A stretch of 64,000 bases of DNA from assembly GCA_039806955.1 (NCBI GenBank), contig JBDHQI010000018.1, positions 1-64,000 on the forward strand, read 5' to 3'. A program made the position numbers and the translations under genes. Every line of letters starts with the position of its first letter. Within the stretch, counting starts at the first letter, position 1. This document shows, piece by piece, positions 34,734-47,175 of the stretch. Source of the stretch: JADLHS01 sp039806955 (GTDB taxonomy: Bacteria > Verrucomicrobiota > Verrucomicrobiia > Limisphaerales > JADLHS01). Below the pieces are notes generated by a model. The model made no database searches and was not told the DNA's origin. It was given only the letters and a program-made list of their open reading frames with translations.

Positions 34734-34900
34734 TCAATAAAACTCCGCATTCGATTGATGCGGGTAGCGCAGCCTTCGGCTCCGGTATTGTCACAAGCTG
34801 CAGCCGCCGCGAGCCCCGGCAGCCAAGTGCTGACCGCTGGCCGGAATGGCGACGCCACACTCAAGAAGTAAAGGGTAGCGTCACGAGATCGTACGGGACA

Positions 34901-35155
34901 GTGCGATCGCCGGCGCCAACCTGCTGCCCCGGCCCCCATCAGGTGGCGGCACGGCTCCAGCGGTGGTGGTTGGGCACACATCAGGGAGCCGTGGCGACAG
35001 CCCATTGGGATTCCAATCTGAACGCGTTCGCGTTCCAGTTCAACCGTCGCCCATCCGGTTCGCGGGGATTGCTATTTCAACGGCTGGTCGAACAAGTATT
35101 GGCCCTCGCGCTGGTCCCCGGCGGGGCGTTGGTTCGAGAAACCGCCCCCAAGTAA
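34901..35155 (+). pseudogene. C-terminal remnant of an IS1595-type (ISXO2-like) transposase
   Basis: From about 34934 the plus strand encodes PHQVAARLQRWWLGTHQGAV, then HWDSNLNAFAFQFNRRPSGS and RGLLFQRLVEQ. This matches the end of ISXO2-like DDE transposases, where LLGTHQGAV..HLD.YL.EF.FRFNRR...RG.LF.RL is the conserved tail. The DDE catalytic part is missing, and no intact terminal repeats were recognised, so this is a dead fragment. The remaining gap from 34734 to 35271 shows no other gene; the left third has no recognisable content. Confidence 0.65.
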
Positions 35156-35271
35156 TGGGGCCAGGGGAATCAAGTGCTTGGTCCCAAAGTTTTATTCCCT
35201 TATTTCCGCGTGATTTCCGTATCTCGCGGTCCACCCGATCCAATCTTCCTGTCGGTTGCTTTCGCTGCGGT

Positions 35272-38526
<3,255 letters not shown>

Positions 38527-38565
38527 AACGTCAGTGGCCGGTGGACAAACTTGGGCCGCAAGTCA

Positions 38566-39741
38566 TCACGCTGGAGTGATACTCCTTTCAGACGGCGGGG
38601 CACCGGCGAGCTGCCGTTGTTCCATGCTGGCAATGAACTTGTCGAATAGCGAGGCGACATCATGCGGCCCGGGGCTTGCCTCCGGATGTCCTTGAAAACA
38701 GAACACCGGTTGGTTGATGAATTCAAGCCCCTGCACCGAGCCATCGAACAGCGAGCGATGTGTCACGCGCAGGTTCGGAGGCAGGCTCGCTTCGTCCACG
38801 GCGAAGCCGTGATTCTGACTGCTGATCAACACGCGGCCACTGCTGATTTCCAGCACCGGATGGTTGGCGCCGTGATGGCCGAATTTCATCTTGATGGTGC
38901 GCGCCCCGGCGGCGAGACCCAATAATTGATGTCCGAGACAGATGCCAAATACCGGCAGGCCGGTGGCGATGATGCGGCGGATCGCCGTGATCGCGTAATC
39001 ACAAGCCTCCGGGTCTCCCGGACCGTTGGACAGAAACACGCCATCCGGCTTCAACTGCAGCGCGGCCTCGGCCGGGGTCCGCGCCGGCACCACCGTGAGG
39101 CGGCAACCTCGTGACGCCAACATCCGCAGGAGATTGCGCTTGATGCCGTAATCGTACGCCACGACATGAAACCGGGACTGCCGCGCCTTGGCCTGCCCCT
39201 CGCCCAGTTGCCACAAACCTTCATCCCAATGATAGGGTTGCTTGACGCTCACCACTTTCGCGAGATCCATGCCTTTCAAACCCGGAAACGCGCGCGCGGC
39301 GGCCAGGGCGATCTGGGCCTCGGGTTTCGCCCCTTGCTCCACCGCGAGGAGGCAGCCGTTCAACGCACCTTTCTCGCGTAACCGGCGCGTAAGGCGGCGG
39401 GTGTCGAGACCGGCGATGCCGACAAGTTGGTGGCGGCGCATGAAATCCGGCAACGATTCGGTGGCGCGGAAACTACTGTGAACGGCCGGTAGATCGTGAA
39501 TGACGAGGCCGGTGGCGTACGCGCGGTTAGATTCCAGATCCTCGGCATTGGCGCCGGTATTGCCGACGTGGGGATAAGTGAGAGTAACGATCTGCCGGGC
39601 GTAGGAAGGGTCGGTGAGAATTTCCTGGTAACCGGTCATGGCGGTGTTGAACACCACCTCACCCACGGTCTGTCCGGGAACGCCGATGGACTCTCCGTAA
39701 AACAGAGAGCCATCTTCCAGTGCAAGCAGTGCAGGCGACAT
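38566..39741 (-). CDS. carA: carbamoyl-phosphate synthase small (glutaminase) subunit
   Basis: The 391-residue protein hydrolyses glutamine and passes ammonia to CarB. The N-terminal CarA domain contains ALLALEDGSLFYGESIG and NTAMTGYQEILTDPSY; the class I glutamine amidotransferase domain has LSNGPGDPEAC, the nucleophile Cys near 268 in GICLGHQLLG, and His-Glu in FQGHPEASPGPHD. The ATG at 39741 is preferred to an in-frame TTG at 39744. It lies 21 bases after glnA and 39 before carB, all on one strand, so glutamine synthesis and its use are encoded in one transcript. Confidence 0.96.
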   Translation of the reverse strand: MSPALLALEDGSLFYGESIGVPGQTVGEVVFNTAMTGYQEILTDPSYARQIVTLTYPHVGNTGANAEDLESNRAYATGLVIHDLPAVHSSFRATESLPDFMRRHQLVGIAGLDTRRLTRRLREKGALNGCLLAVEQGAKPEAQIALAAARAFPGLKGMDLAKVVSVKQPYHWDEGLWQLGEGQAKARQSRFHVVAYDYGIKRNLLRMLASRGCRLTVVPARTPAEAALQLKPDGVFLSNGPGDPEACDYAITAIRRIIATGLPVFGICLGHQLLGLAAGARTIKMKFGHHGANHPVLEISSGRVLISSQNHGFAVDEASLPPNLRVTHRSLFDGSVQGLEFINQPVFCFQGHPEASPGPHDVASLFDKFIASMEQRQLAGAPPSERSITPA

Positions 39742-39762
39742 CAACTAGAATCTCCGGGCGCG

Positions 39763-41172
39763 TTAAGCGTCGTAATACATACTGAACTCCCAGGGATGCG
39801 GACGCAATCGGATTTGGTCCTGTTCTTTGCGTTTCATTCCAATCCAAGTTTCAATGACGTCCTGGGTAAAGACGTCGCCTTTGAGGAGAAAGCCGTGATC
39901 TTGCTCGAGGGCGTCGCACGCCTCGGTCAAACTACCGGGCATCGAGGGAACCTGCTTCAGTTCTTCCGGGGGCAGCTCGTAAATGTTTTTATCGAGCGGC
40001 TCGCCGGGATCAATCCGGTTCTGGATGCCATCCAGGCCGGCCATCAACATGGCGGCCATGGCGAGATACGGATTCGCCGTGGGATCGGGCGGGCGATATT
40101 CGACGCGCTTGGCTTTCGGGCTTGGGGAATACGTCGGGATGCGAATGGCCGCCGACCGGTTGCGCGAGCTGTAGGCCAGGTTAACCGGCGCTTCGAAGCC
40201 GGGCGTCAGACGCTTGTAACTGTTCACGGTGGGGTTGGTAAATGCCGCCATCGCCCGGGCGTGTTTCAAGATTCCGCCAATGTAGTACAAGGCCATTTCG
40301 CTCAGGCCGGCGTATTGGCTGCCGGCAAACAGGGGTTTGCCTTTCTTCCAAAGCGATTGGTGCGTGTGCATGCCGGAGCCGTTGTCGCCAAACACCGGCT
40401 TGGGCATGAAGGTGACGGTCTTATTGTGGCGGCGGGCGACGTTTTTGACGATGTACTTGTACAACATCATGTCGTCAGCCATTTTCACCAACGAGTTGAA
40501 CCGCAGATCAATTTCCGCCTGACCGGCGGTCGCCACTTCATGGTGCTCCCGCTCGACGCGCAGCCCGCAATCGCGCATCACATTGATCATGTCGTTGCGG
40601 ATTTCAACCTGCGTGTCCGCCGGCGCCACCGGGAAGTAACCTTCCTTGAAGCGGATTTTGTTGCCGAGGTTTGGCCCTTCCTCCCGGCCGCTGTTCCAGA
40701 TGCCCTCAACGCTATCCAGGAAATAGAAACCGCTGTTCGCCGTCTGGCCGTAGCGGATCTCATCGAAGATGAAGAACTCCGCTTCCGGCCCCATGTACGC
40801 GGTGTCGGCGATTCCAGTGCTTTTCAAATAAGCCTCCGCTTTGCGCGCGATGTTGCGCGGGTCGCGGCTGTAGGGTTCGCGCGTCATCGGGTCCACCCCA
40901 TCCGCCACGAGACTCAGCGTCGGTGTTTTGGGGAAGGGATCAACGCTGGCGGTGTCGGGATCCAGAATGAGCAGCATGTCGCTGGCCTCAATGGATTTCC
41001 AGCCGCGAATGGAGGAACCATCAAAGCCCAATCCGTCCGCGAACACCGCTTCGTCCAGTTCGGCAATCGGAATGCAGAAATGTTGCCAGGTGCCGAGGAA
41101 GTCGCAGAATTTTATGTCCACGAGTTGAAGGTTTTTACTTTTACACAGAGCCAGTATTTCTTGAGGGGTCAT
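39763..41172 (-). CDS. glnA: glutamine synthetase type I
   Basis: The 469-residue enzyme condenses ammonia with glutamate. It has FADGLGFDGSSIRGW, PEAEFFIFD, the ATP-binding VTFMPKPVFGDNGSGMHTH, and NRSAAIRIPTYSPSPKAKRVEYR. Tyr398 in NIYELPPEE corresponds to the adenylylated Tyr397 of E. coli GlnA, so control by GlnE-type adenylyl transfer is possible. Length is typical of GSI-beta (468-470). It lies 35 bases after the PII gene and 21 before carA. Confidence 0.97.
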   Translation of the reverse strand: MTPQEILALCKSKNLQLVDIKFCDFLGTWQHFCIPIAELDEAVFADGLGFDGSSIRGWKSIEASDMLLILDPDTASVDPFPKTPTLSLVADGVDPMTREPYSRDPRNIARKAEAYLKSTGIADTAYMGPEAEFFIFDEIRYGQTANSGFYFLDSVEGIWNSGREEGPNLGNKIRFKEGYFPVAPADTQVEIRNDMINVMRDCGLRVEREHHEVATAGQAEIDLRFNSLVKMADDMMLYKYIVKNVARRHNKTVTFMPKPVFGDNGSGMHTHQSLWKKGKPLFAGSQYAGLSEMALYYIGGILKHARAMAAFTNPTVNSYKRLTPGFEAPVNLAYSSRNRSAAIRIPTYSPSPKAKRVEYRPPDPTANPYLAMAAMLMAGLDGIQNRIDPGEPLDKNIYELPPEELKQVPSMPGSLTEACDALEQDHGFLLKGDVFTQDVIETWIGMKRKEQDQIRLRPHPWEFSMYYDA

Positions 41173-41207
41173 GTCGTTCCTTTATGGTTAATTTGATTGA
41201 GGTTGCG

Positions 41208-41546
41208 TTAGATAGCTTGATCGTCGCGTTCCGCGGTTCGAATCCGCACCGCCTGCTCGATCGGGAAGACGAAGAGTTTGCCGTCGCCAATCTTGCCGGT
41301 ATGCGCGGCGGCGGCGACGGCTTTGAGCGCCGCCTCCACCTGTGCGTCCGTGACCACGATTTCGAGTTTGATCTTCGGCAGAAAATCCACAGTGTACTCG
41401 CTGCCGCGATAAATTTCAGTATGCCCCTTCTGTCGCCCAAATCCTTTGACCTCCGATACCGTCATGCCTTCCACGCCGATGGCGGCCAGGGCTTCTTTTA
41501 CGTCTTCGAGTTTGAAGGGTTTGATGATGGCTTCGATCATTTTCAT
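41208..41546 (-). CDS. glnK: PII nitrogen regulatory protein
   Basis: The 112-residue trimeric signal protein senses 2-oxoglutarate and ATP/ADP. It begins MKMIEAIIKPFKLEDVKEAL; the T-loop carries the uridylylation Tyr51 in YRGSEYTVDF; the B-loop is TGKIGDGKLFVFP. It is directly downstream of amtB (17 bases), the arrangement in which GlnK blocks the AmtB channel under nitrogen excess, which is why I use glnK rather than glnB. Length is normal. Confidence 0.95.
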   Translation of the reverse strand: MKMIEAIIKPFKLEDVKEALAAIGVEGMTVSEVKGFGRQKGHTEIYRGSEYTVDFLPKIKLEIVVTDAQVEAALKAVAAAAHTGKIGDGKLFVFPIEQAVRIRTAERDDQAI

Positions 41547-41563
41547 ACGGATGGTTCCTTTCT

Positions 41564-43003
41564 TTAGTCGAGGAGATAACCGGCTTCACCGTGGTCCACC
41601 AGGTCCAGCCCCTGCATCTCCTCTTCGGCGCTGGGACGCAACCCGACGGTGAACTTCACGAGGTAGGCAATGGCTACGGTGCCGATCAAAGCCAGGGCCA
41701 GGGTAATGCCTATCGCGGCAAGTTGATGCACCCACAATGTGCGCCCGACAATTTCCTTGAGGTTGATCGCCAGATTTGCGTTGGCTTCAGTCGTCGCCAG
41801 CAGCCCGGTCAACAACGCGCCGAGCGTACCCCCGACAGCGTGAACGCCAAAGGTATCGAGGGCGTCATCATAACCGAGCGCGGCTTTCAGTTTCCAACAC
41901 GCGCAGAAGGAGACAAAGCCGGCCAGCAAGCCAATGATGATGGCGCCATTCGCGGTGATGAAACCGCACGCCGGAGTGACCACGACCAGCCCCGCCACGA
42001 CCCCCGAACAGAAGCCGAGGACACTGGGTTTACCGCGCAAAATCCATTCCGCGCCGGCCCACGCCACGCTGGCCACCGCCGCCGCAAGCGTGGTGGTCAT
42101 GAACGCGTTGGCCGCAACCCCATCGGCCGCCAGCGCGCTGCCGGCGTTAAACCCATACCAGCCCACCCACAACATGCCGGTGCCGATCATGCACAACACC
42201 ATCGAGTGCGGCGCCATGATGACCTTGCCGAAACCGAGGCGCTTACCGACGATCAAACAGAGCAGCAACGCCGACCAGCCGCTGGACATGTGAACCACCG
42301 TGCCTCCGGCAAAATCAATCGACTTGATCCGGGCGGCGGAATTCCAGACGCCATTCATCAAGCCGTCCGCGCCCCAGACCATGTGGGCCAGCGGGAAGTA
42401 CACCACCAACATCCAGAGCGCCACAAACAGCAGCACGGCGGCGTATTTCATGCGCTCGGCAACGGCCCCGACGATCAAGGCGGGCGTAATGATGGCAAAC
42501 ATCATTTGAAACATCGCGAACACGTTCTGCGAAACCCAGCCCGCGTAATCCGGATTCGGCTGGCTGCCCACCTCCTGCAGAAAGGCAAATTTGAAGCCGC
42601 CAAGGATGGCATTCCCCGGCGCGAATACAAAACTGTATCCAACCGCCCACCAGAGAATTGTCACCAGTCCCGTAATGCCGAGGCATTGGGCGAGAACGGA
42701 CAAAACATTCCGTTTGCGAACCAATCCGCCGTAAAATAACGCCAGCCCCGGCAACGTCATGAAAAGCACCAACGCCGCCGCCGTCATCATCCAGGCGTTG
42801 TGTCCCGGCCCCGCGCCATTGATCTTGCCGGCGACATCCTCAGTGCGCGCCTCGTTGTTGACGTAAGCTTCCAGATCGGTGAGCCGCTGTTCGATGGTCG
42901 GCTCCTGGAGCGTGTCCGCCCCGGCGACAGTGGTTACGTTCAGTGCCAACACGGCCACGAACAGGCCGGCGATCAAACGGGGACAAAAGCCAAAGGTTAT
43001 CAT
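41564..43003 (-). CDS. amtB: ammonium transporter
   Basis: The 479-residue protein has a signal peptide (LIAGLFVAVLALNVTTVAGA), a short extracytoplasmic segment, then about 11 transmembrane helices beginning AWMMTAAALVLFMTLPGLALFYGGLVR. The two pore histidines are in PLAHMVWG and FGVHAVGG, equal to His168 and His318 of E. coli AmtB. The start at 43003 is favoured by AAGGA about 9 bases upstream; the longer frame from 43036 has no such site. The extra N-terminal region of about 65 residues before the first channel helix is also seen in other long Amt proteins. It lies between the porin and glnK genes. Confidence 0.96.
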   Translation of the reverse strand: MITFGFCPRLIAGLFVAVLALNVTTVAGADTLQEPTIEQRLTDLEAYVNNEARTEDVAGKINGAGPGHNAWMMTAAALVLFMTLPGLALFYGGLVRKRNVLSVLAQCLGITGLVTILWWAVGYSFVFAPGNAILGGFKFAFLQEVGSQPNPDYAGWVSQNVFAMFQMMFAIITPALIVGAVAERMKYAAVLLFVALWMLVVYFPLAHMVWGADGLMNGVWNSAARIKSIDFAGGTVVHMSSGWSALLLCLIVGKRLGFGKVIMAPHSMVLCMIGTGMLWVGWYGFNAGSALAADGVAANAFMTTTLAAAVASVAWAGAEWILRGKPSVLGFCSGVVAGLVVVTPACGFITANGAIIIGLLAGFVSFCACWKLKAALGYDDALDTFGVHAVGGTLGALLTGLLATTEANANLAINLKEIVGRTLWVHQLAAIGITLALALIGTVAIAYLVKFTVGLRPSAEEEMQGLDLVDHGEAGYLLD

Positions 43004-43016
43004 ATTATTTTTCCTT

Positions 43017-43793
43017 TCAGAACGTGATGGTGACACCGAAGTTGCCGATGAGTTCGTTGCCTTGGTTAATTTCGTGAAGCGAATCGAGGGCGAAAGACGC
43101 CAGCAAGCCGGTGTGGAGGGAGACGTTCCTCGTGATGGCGAGATTGGCGGTCAAGCCAAGCAAGACATCGTTCCAATTGACGTTGGCTCGCGTTTTCCTG
43201 GAATTGTAACCGAAGTCAATTCCCAACGCGGCGGATGGAGTAAGAGTAATGGACCTGGGATCTTTCAGGCCCATCACCTCGGTGAGATCGAACTCATGGC
43301 TGACCCCGAGGGTGCCATAGCCGGTGTGGAATTCATCCACGTCCCAGTTCAGTGTGGCTATGGGGTTCAGGAGCGGGAAATCGTAGGCGAGAACGCCGTA
43401 GAGGTCCCAGGTATCCACTCCGGAACGGCCGTTGGGGTACTGATAATAGAGCGCCCCGGCGGTAAGGGAGAATTGCTCCCAAGTCGCCGTATAATCGAGC
43501 GTGTAATTATGTTCTGTGTACCACTTCAAACCGGGCTGATCCACCGGGCTGTAGTAACCGGTGTAGGCGGCGGTGAAACGCTGGTATTCAAGCAGGAGAC
43601 GGGTTTGGGCCAGCGGATCGTGCCCGGAAACATTTACTCCACGAAAAACGTATTGACTGTAGTAATCAGCGCTGGCTTCCACCTTCCAGTCGCTCGCTGC
43701 TGTCGCTTCGGGCGAGGGCGGCTCCGCAGCCCAGGCTGGAGCAGCCAGGAGCGCCAATGTTGCCGGCCACCTAAAAATAAAAATACGCTTCAT
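43017..43793 (-). CDS. TorF-like (Gcw_chp) putative outer-membrane porin
   Basis: The 258-residue protein has a signal peptide (MKRIFIFRWPATLALLAAPAWA) and a beta-barrel with the family hallmark near its start, ADYYSQYVFRG. The strands alternate aromatic residues (TAGALYYQYPNG), and it ends in F (GNFGVTITF). Such TorF-family putative porins are found beside glnK-amtB in other Gram-negative bacteria, which suggests ammonium passage across the outer membrane. It is the first gene of the operon; the ATG at 43793 follows a sigma-54 promoter by about 57 bases. A longer frame from 43958 runs through that promoter and is rejected. Confidence 0.85.
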   Translation of the reverse strand: MKRIFIFRWPATLALLAAPAWAAEPPSPEATAASDWKVEASADYYSQYVFRGVNVSGHDPLAQTRLLLEYQRFTAAYTGYYSPVDQPGLKWYTEHNYTLDYTATWEQFSLTAGALYYQYPNGRSGVDTWDLYGVLAYDFPLLNPIATLNWDVDEFHTGYGTLGVSHEFDLTEVMGLKDPRSITLTPSAALGIDFGYNSRKTRANVNWNDVLLGLTANLAITRNVSLHTGLLASFALDSLHEINQGNELIGNFGVTITF

Positions 43794-43861
43794 GGATTTC
43801 ACTGCGTGTTGTTCCGTTGCACAGATTGAGCGGGGTTCATCGCCAATCCGCCTCCGCTCTT

Positions 43862-43877
43862 TGCAGGGCCTGTGCCA
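43862..43877 (-). promoter_or_regulatory. sigma-54 promoter of the porin-amtB-glnK-glnA-carAB operon
   Basis: The minus strand reads TGGCACAGGCCCTGCA, a full -24 box (TGGCAC) and a -12 box (CTGCA) with ten bases between GG and GC. Transcription should start near 43851, about 57 bases before the porin ATG. A sigma-54 activator gene ends 170 bases upstream. The match is one of the two best in the window. Confidence 0.85.
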
Positions 43878-43988
43878 TACGCTGAAGTAAAATGCATCAA
43901 GGTCAAAAACACGCGAAAACACTCGAAAAAATCCGAAAATAAAAGGTAGCGGCAGCAATGGCGAGAACAGCCGATCCGCAGGACAAAG

Positions 43989-44002
43989 CTACCTTCAGGT
44001 AG
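43989..44002. promoter_or_regulatory. CTAC-N6-GTAG palindrome upstream of the sigma-54 promoter
   Basis: CTAC-CTTCAG-GTAG is symmetrical and lies about 145 bases upstream of the predicted start. A second copy of the same 4-6-4 layout is centred 31 bases away (three helical turns), and a half site GTAG occurs at 43946. This is a candidate activator-binding site; it could also form a weak hairpin. Confidence 0.4.
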
Positions 44003-44011
44003 GAGTGCGCG

Positions 44012-44037
44012 AAAAAAAGCTACCCGAATGTAGCTTG
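44012..44037 (-). terminator. intrinsic terminator of the NifA-like gene, with a second CTAC-N6-GTAG palindrome
   Basis: On the minus strand AAGCTAC-ATTCGG-GTAGCTT is followed by five more T residues, 13 bases after the activator stop codon: a seven-base-pair stem, a six-base loop and a U-run. The same bases contain the second CTAC-N6-GTAG palindrome (44020-44033), so the element could also, or instead, be an operator. Confidence 0.6.
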
Positions 44038-44049
44038 TGCGCGATGGGA

Positions 44050-45654
44050 CTAATCGCCGGATCGGAACCGTTTGAAATCTATGCCGAGGCGTTTCACGCG
44101 CAGTCCGATTTGGCGTTCAGTCAGACCCAGATTCCGCGCGGCGGCGGCCATGTTGCCGTCATTGGTTTTCAACTCGGCCACAATCATTTCATATTCGAGC
44201 GCCGCCACTGCGGTTTGCAATGTTCCCCCGGCGCTCTTTTCGGTTGCATCGCGTTTCTGCAACGTGGGCGGCAGATGATGCGCCTCGATGGCGGTGCCCG
44301 GGCAGAGCAGCACCGCGCGCTCGATGCAGTTTTCCAGTTCACGAACATTGCCGGGCCAGTGGTAACTGATCAGTAGATCAATGGCCGCCGTGGAAATGCG
44401 CCGCACCTTCGCGCGATTGTTCCGGCTGAACTTTTCGACAAAATGATCCGCGAGCAGGAGCACGTCCGATTTGCGTTCCCGCAACGGCGGCACGTAAATC
44501 GGAAATACATTGAGCCGGTAGTAAAGGTCCGCACGGAACTTCCCCTGCTCAATCATCGCTTCGAGATTCCGGCTGGTCGCGGCAATGATCCGCACGTCGG
44601 TGCGGATCGGCGTGTGGCTGCCGACGCGTTCGAACTCTTTTTCCTGCAACACGCGCAATAGTTTGACCTGTGTCACGGGCGACACGTCGCCGATTTCATC
44701 CAGGAACAACGTGCCGCCATCGGCGATTTCAAACCGCCCCTGACGCATGGAAATCGCCCCGGTGAACGCGCCCCGTTCGTGGCCAAACAGTTCGCTCTCA
44801 ATAATGGATTCAGGCAAAGCCGCGCAGTTGAATTTGACGAAGGCCCGGCTTTTGCGAGGGCTTTGCTCGTGCAGCGCGTGAGCCACCAGTTCCTTGCCCA
44901 CACCGGATTCGCCGCGGATCAACACGGTGGTGCCGCTGCCCGCCACCTGTTCAATGTGCAGATATACCGACCGCATCCCGGTGGAGTTACCGATCAGGTT
45001 CGGCGGCCGAAGACTCGACGCCAACTGCTCCTGCAGCCGCTCATTCTCCAGGCGCAACGTCTGCAGATGCGCGGCGGTCTGACGATGGGAATGCACGCTC
45101 TGAGCAATCACATCGGCCACCAGCGACAGCAACCGCCGATCCGCCGCCAGGCTTACTTCCGTGTCACTCCGCCGCTCGACGATCAAACAACCCACCACTT
45201 CTTCGCCGCATTTCAACGGGACACAAAGCAGCGCCATTTTTTCGGAAACAACCTCGGCGACGAAGGATTGGAAATCTTCCGCCGCCGCAAGATCCGACAG
45301 CACCACCGGCGCGCCGGAACGGATCACCTTGTCCGTTACCGGACGGCTCCACTTAAGATAGTCCGTCTGGCCCCGCCCGGGAGGCAGACCGACCGTTTCC
45401 GCGATGGAAATTGCGCTTCGTTTTGGGTCGAGAATAATGATGCCACCGCGTTGGAAAGCCATGGCTTGTTCCATCTGCCGCAAAACCGGGGCGAGGACTT
45501 CGCGCAGATTGGGGCGGCTTTCCAGCATGTAAGCAATGTGCAGCAACAGACTCAGTCCGTCCGTCACCCGGCAGCCCTTCTCCCCCGCCCAAGTGCAGAC
45601 CTCCTCCGCGAAGCCAACCCACTCCGGCTTACTTTCGCTCGCGAATGATTTCAC
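44050..45654 (-). CDS. NifA-like sigma-54-dependent activator (GAF-AAA+-Fis)
   Basis: The 534-residue protein has an N-terminal GAF domain (about 35-190), a linker, and an AAA+ domain with Walker A GESGVGKE at 248-255, the sigma-54-contacting GAFTGA at 295-300, Walker B TLFLDE near 315-320 and the NVFPIYVPPLRER region. A C-terminal Fis-type HTH (GNMAAAARNLGLTERQIGLRVKRLGID) resembles NifA. The linker cysteines of oxygen-sensing NifA are absent. The start is a GTG at 45654. It is encoded between gltD (43 bases upstream, same strand) and the sigma-54 promoter of the ammonium operon, so it is the obvious candidate activator of that operon. No nif genes are visible. Confidence 0.9.
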   Translation of the reverse strand: MKSFASESKPEWVGFAEEVCTWAGEKGCRVTDGLSLLLHIAYMLESRPNLREVLAPVLRQMEQAMAFQRGGIIILDPKRSAISIAETVGLPPGRGQTDYLKWSRPVTDKVIRSGAPVVLSDLAAAEDFQSFVAEVVSEKMALLCVPLKCGEEVVGCLIVERRSDTEVSLAADRRLLSLVADVIAQSVHSHRQTAAHLQTLRLENERLQEQLASSLRPPNLIGNSTGMRSVYLHIEQVAGSGTTVLIRGESGVGKELVAHALHEQSPRKSRAFVKFNCAALPESIIESELFGHERGAFTGAISMRQGRFEIADGGTLFLDEIGDVSPVTQVKLLRVLQEKEFERVGSHTPIRTDVRIIAATSRNLEAMIEQGKFRADLYYRLNVFPIYVPPLRERKSDVLLLADHFVEKFSRNNRAKVRRISTAAIDLLISYHWPGNVRELENCIERAVLLCPGTAIEAHHLPPTLQKRDATEKSAGGTLQTAVAALEYEMIVAELKTNDGNMAAAARNLGLTERQIGLRVKRLGIDFKRFRSGD

Positions 45655-45697
45655 ACATTGCCCTCATACGATTTATCAGCGTCCGCGCCGCAGCCGT

Positions 45698-47173
45698 TCA
45701 GCGCAAGGCTTCTGACACCTCGCCCATCAAATACCGGTCACATTCGCGCGCCGCGCCCCGACCTTCGTTGATGGCCCAAACCACCAGACTTTGTCCGCGG
45801 CGCATGTCTCCCGCAGCGAAGATCCCCGGAATGTTGGTCGTAAACTTCCCGTGTTCGGCCTTGACGTTGCTGCGCGCATCCTGTTCGACCTGTAGCGCCT
45901 TCAAGAGTCCATCCTCCGGCCCTAAAAAGCCCATTGCCAGCAGGACCAGCTGCGCCGGCAGCCGCTGCTCACTGCCGGCCACCACTGCCGGAGTCAACCG
46001 TCCCTGAGCGTCCTTCTTCCACTCGACGCGGACGATCTCAAGGGCCTGTACGTCCCCGGCACCAAGACACTGCTTCACGGTCACCAAATACTGCCGCGGA
46101 TCCGCGCCAAACACCGCCTCCGCCTCCGCCTGCCCGTAATCCAGCTTGTGGACCTTCGGCCACTGCGGCCACGGATTATCCGCCGCGCGTTGGAGCGGTG
46201 CTTGCGGCATGATTTCGAGTTGAATCAGACTCCGGCAACCCTGCCGGAGCGCCGTGCCACAACAATCCGTCCCGGTATCCCCGCCGCCGATCACGATTAC
46301 ATCCCTGCCAGCGGCATCAATATAAGGCGTTTGCGCATCCAACAAATGCCGGGTATTGGCGGTAAGAAAATCCATCGCGAAGTGAACTCCCGCGAGTTCG
46401 CGTCCCGGTACCGATAAATCGCGGGGCCGGGTCGCGCCGCCACACAAGACGACCGCGTCAAAGTCCTGCAACAGTTTCTCGGCCGACAAATCTTTGCCAA
46501 CTTCACAACGCGTAACGAACCGGATTCCCTCATGCGCCAGCAAATCCACCCGCCGTTGCACCACGGCTTTGTCGAGTTTCATGTTCGGAATGCCGTACAT
46601 CAGCAAACCACCAATCCGGTCCGCCCGCTCGTACACCGTGACCAGATGGCCCGCCCGGTTCAACTGCGCCGCACACGAGAGTCCCGCTGGACCACTGCCC
46701 ACGATCGCCACCGTCTTGCCGGTGCGACTCGTCGGGGGTTCAGCGGTGACCCAGCCTTCCGCAAAACCCCGCTCGATGATGGAATACTCAATGTTTTTGA
46801 TCGTGACCGGCGGTTGATTCATGCCCAACACACACGAACCCTCACATGGCGCCGGACAGACGCGGCCGGTGAAATCGGGAAAATTGTTCGTCTTATGCAG
46901 CCGTTCAAGCGCCTCGCGCCACAGCCCCCGATACACCAGATCGTTCCATTCCGGAATCAGGTTGTGGATCGGACAGCCACTGGCCATGCCCGCCAGCAGG
47001 TTGCCGGTGTGACAAAACGGAATGCCGCAATCCATGCAACGCGCGCCCTGATGCCGGAGTTTATCCTCCGCCATCGGCAGGTGAAATTCCTGCCAGTCCT
47101 TGAGTCGTTCCAACGGCACGCGATCCTCCGGCAACTCTCGTGAAAACTCCAAAAATCCGGTTGGCTTGCCCAT
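45698..47173 (-). CDS. gltD: glutamate synthase small subunit
   Basis: The 491-residue protein transfers electrons from NAD(P)H to GltB. It has cysteine clusters for [4Fe-4S] centres at the N-terminus (CMDCGIPFCH...GCPIHN and CPAPCEGSCVL), an FAD motif VAIVGSGPAGLSCA, and an NAD(P) motif VIVIGGGDTGTDC. The ATG at 47173 has AGGAGG upstream and is preferred to the in-frame TTG at 47179. The start lies only 2 bases beyond the gltB stop, so the pair is coupled. Length is within the family (470-495). Confidence 0.96.
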   Translation of the reverse strand: MGKPTGFLEFSRELPEDRVPLERLKDWQEFHLPMAEDKLRHQGARCMDCGIPFCHTGNLLAGMASGCPIHNLIPEWNDLVYRGLWREALERLHKTNNFPDFTGRVCPAPCEGSCVLGMNQPPVTIKNIEYSIIERGFAEGWVTAEPPTSRTGKTVAIVGSGPAGLSCAAQLNRAGHLVTVYERADRIGGLLMYGIPNMKLDKAVVQRRVDLLAHEGIRFVTRCEVGKDLSAEKLLQDFDAVVLCGGATRPRDLSVPGRELAGVHFAMDFLTANTRHLLDAQTPYIDAAGRDVIVIGGGDTGTDCCGTALRQGCRSLIQLEIMPQAPLQRAADNPWPQWPKVHKLDYGQAEAEAVFGADPRQYLVTVKQCLGAGDVQALEIVRVEWKKDAQGRLTPAVVAGSEQRLPAQLVLLAMGFLGPEDGLLKALQVEQDARSNVKAEHGKFTTNIPGIFAAGDMRRGQSLVVWAINEGRGAARECDRYLMGEVSEALR

Positions 47174-47175
47174 AA

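Noticed and set aside
39496..41196. 566-residue plus-strand ORF opposite glnA and carA
   Set aside because: Antisense to two certain enzymes; no conserved features.
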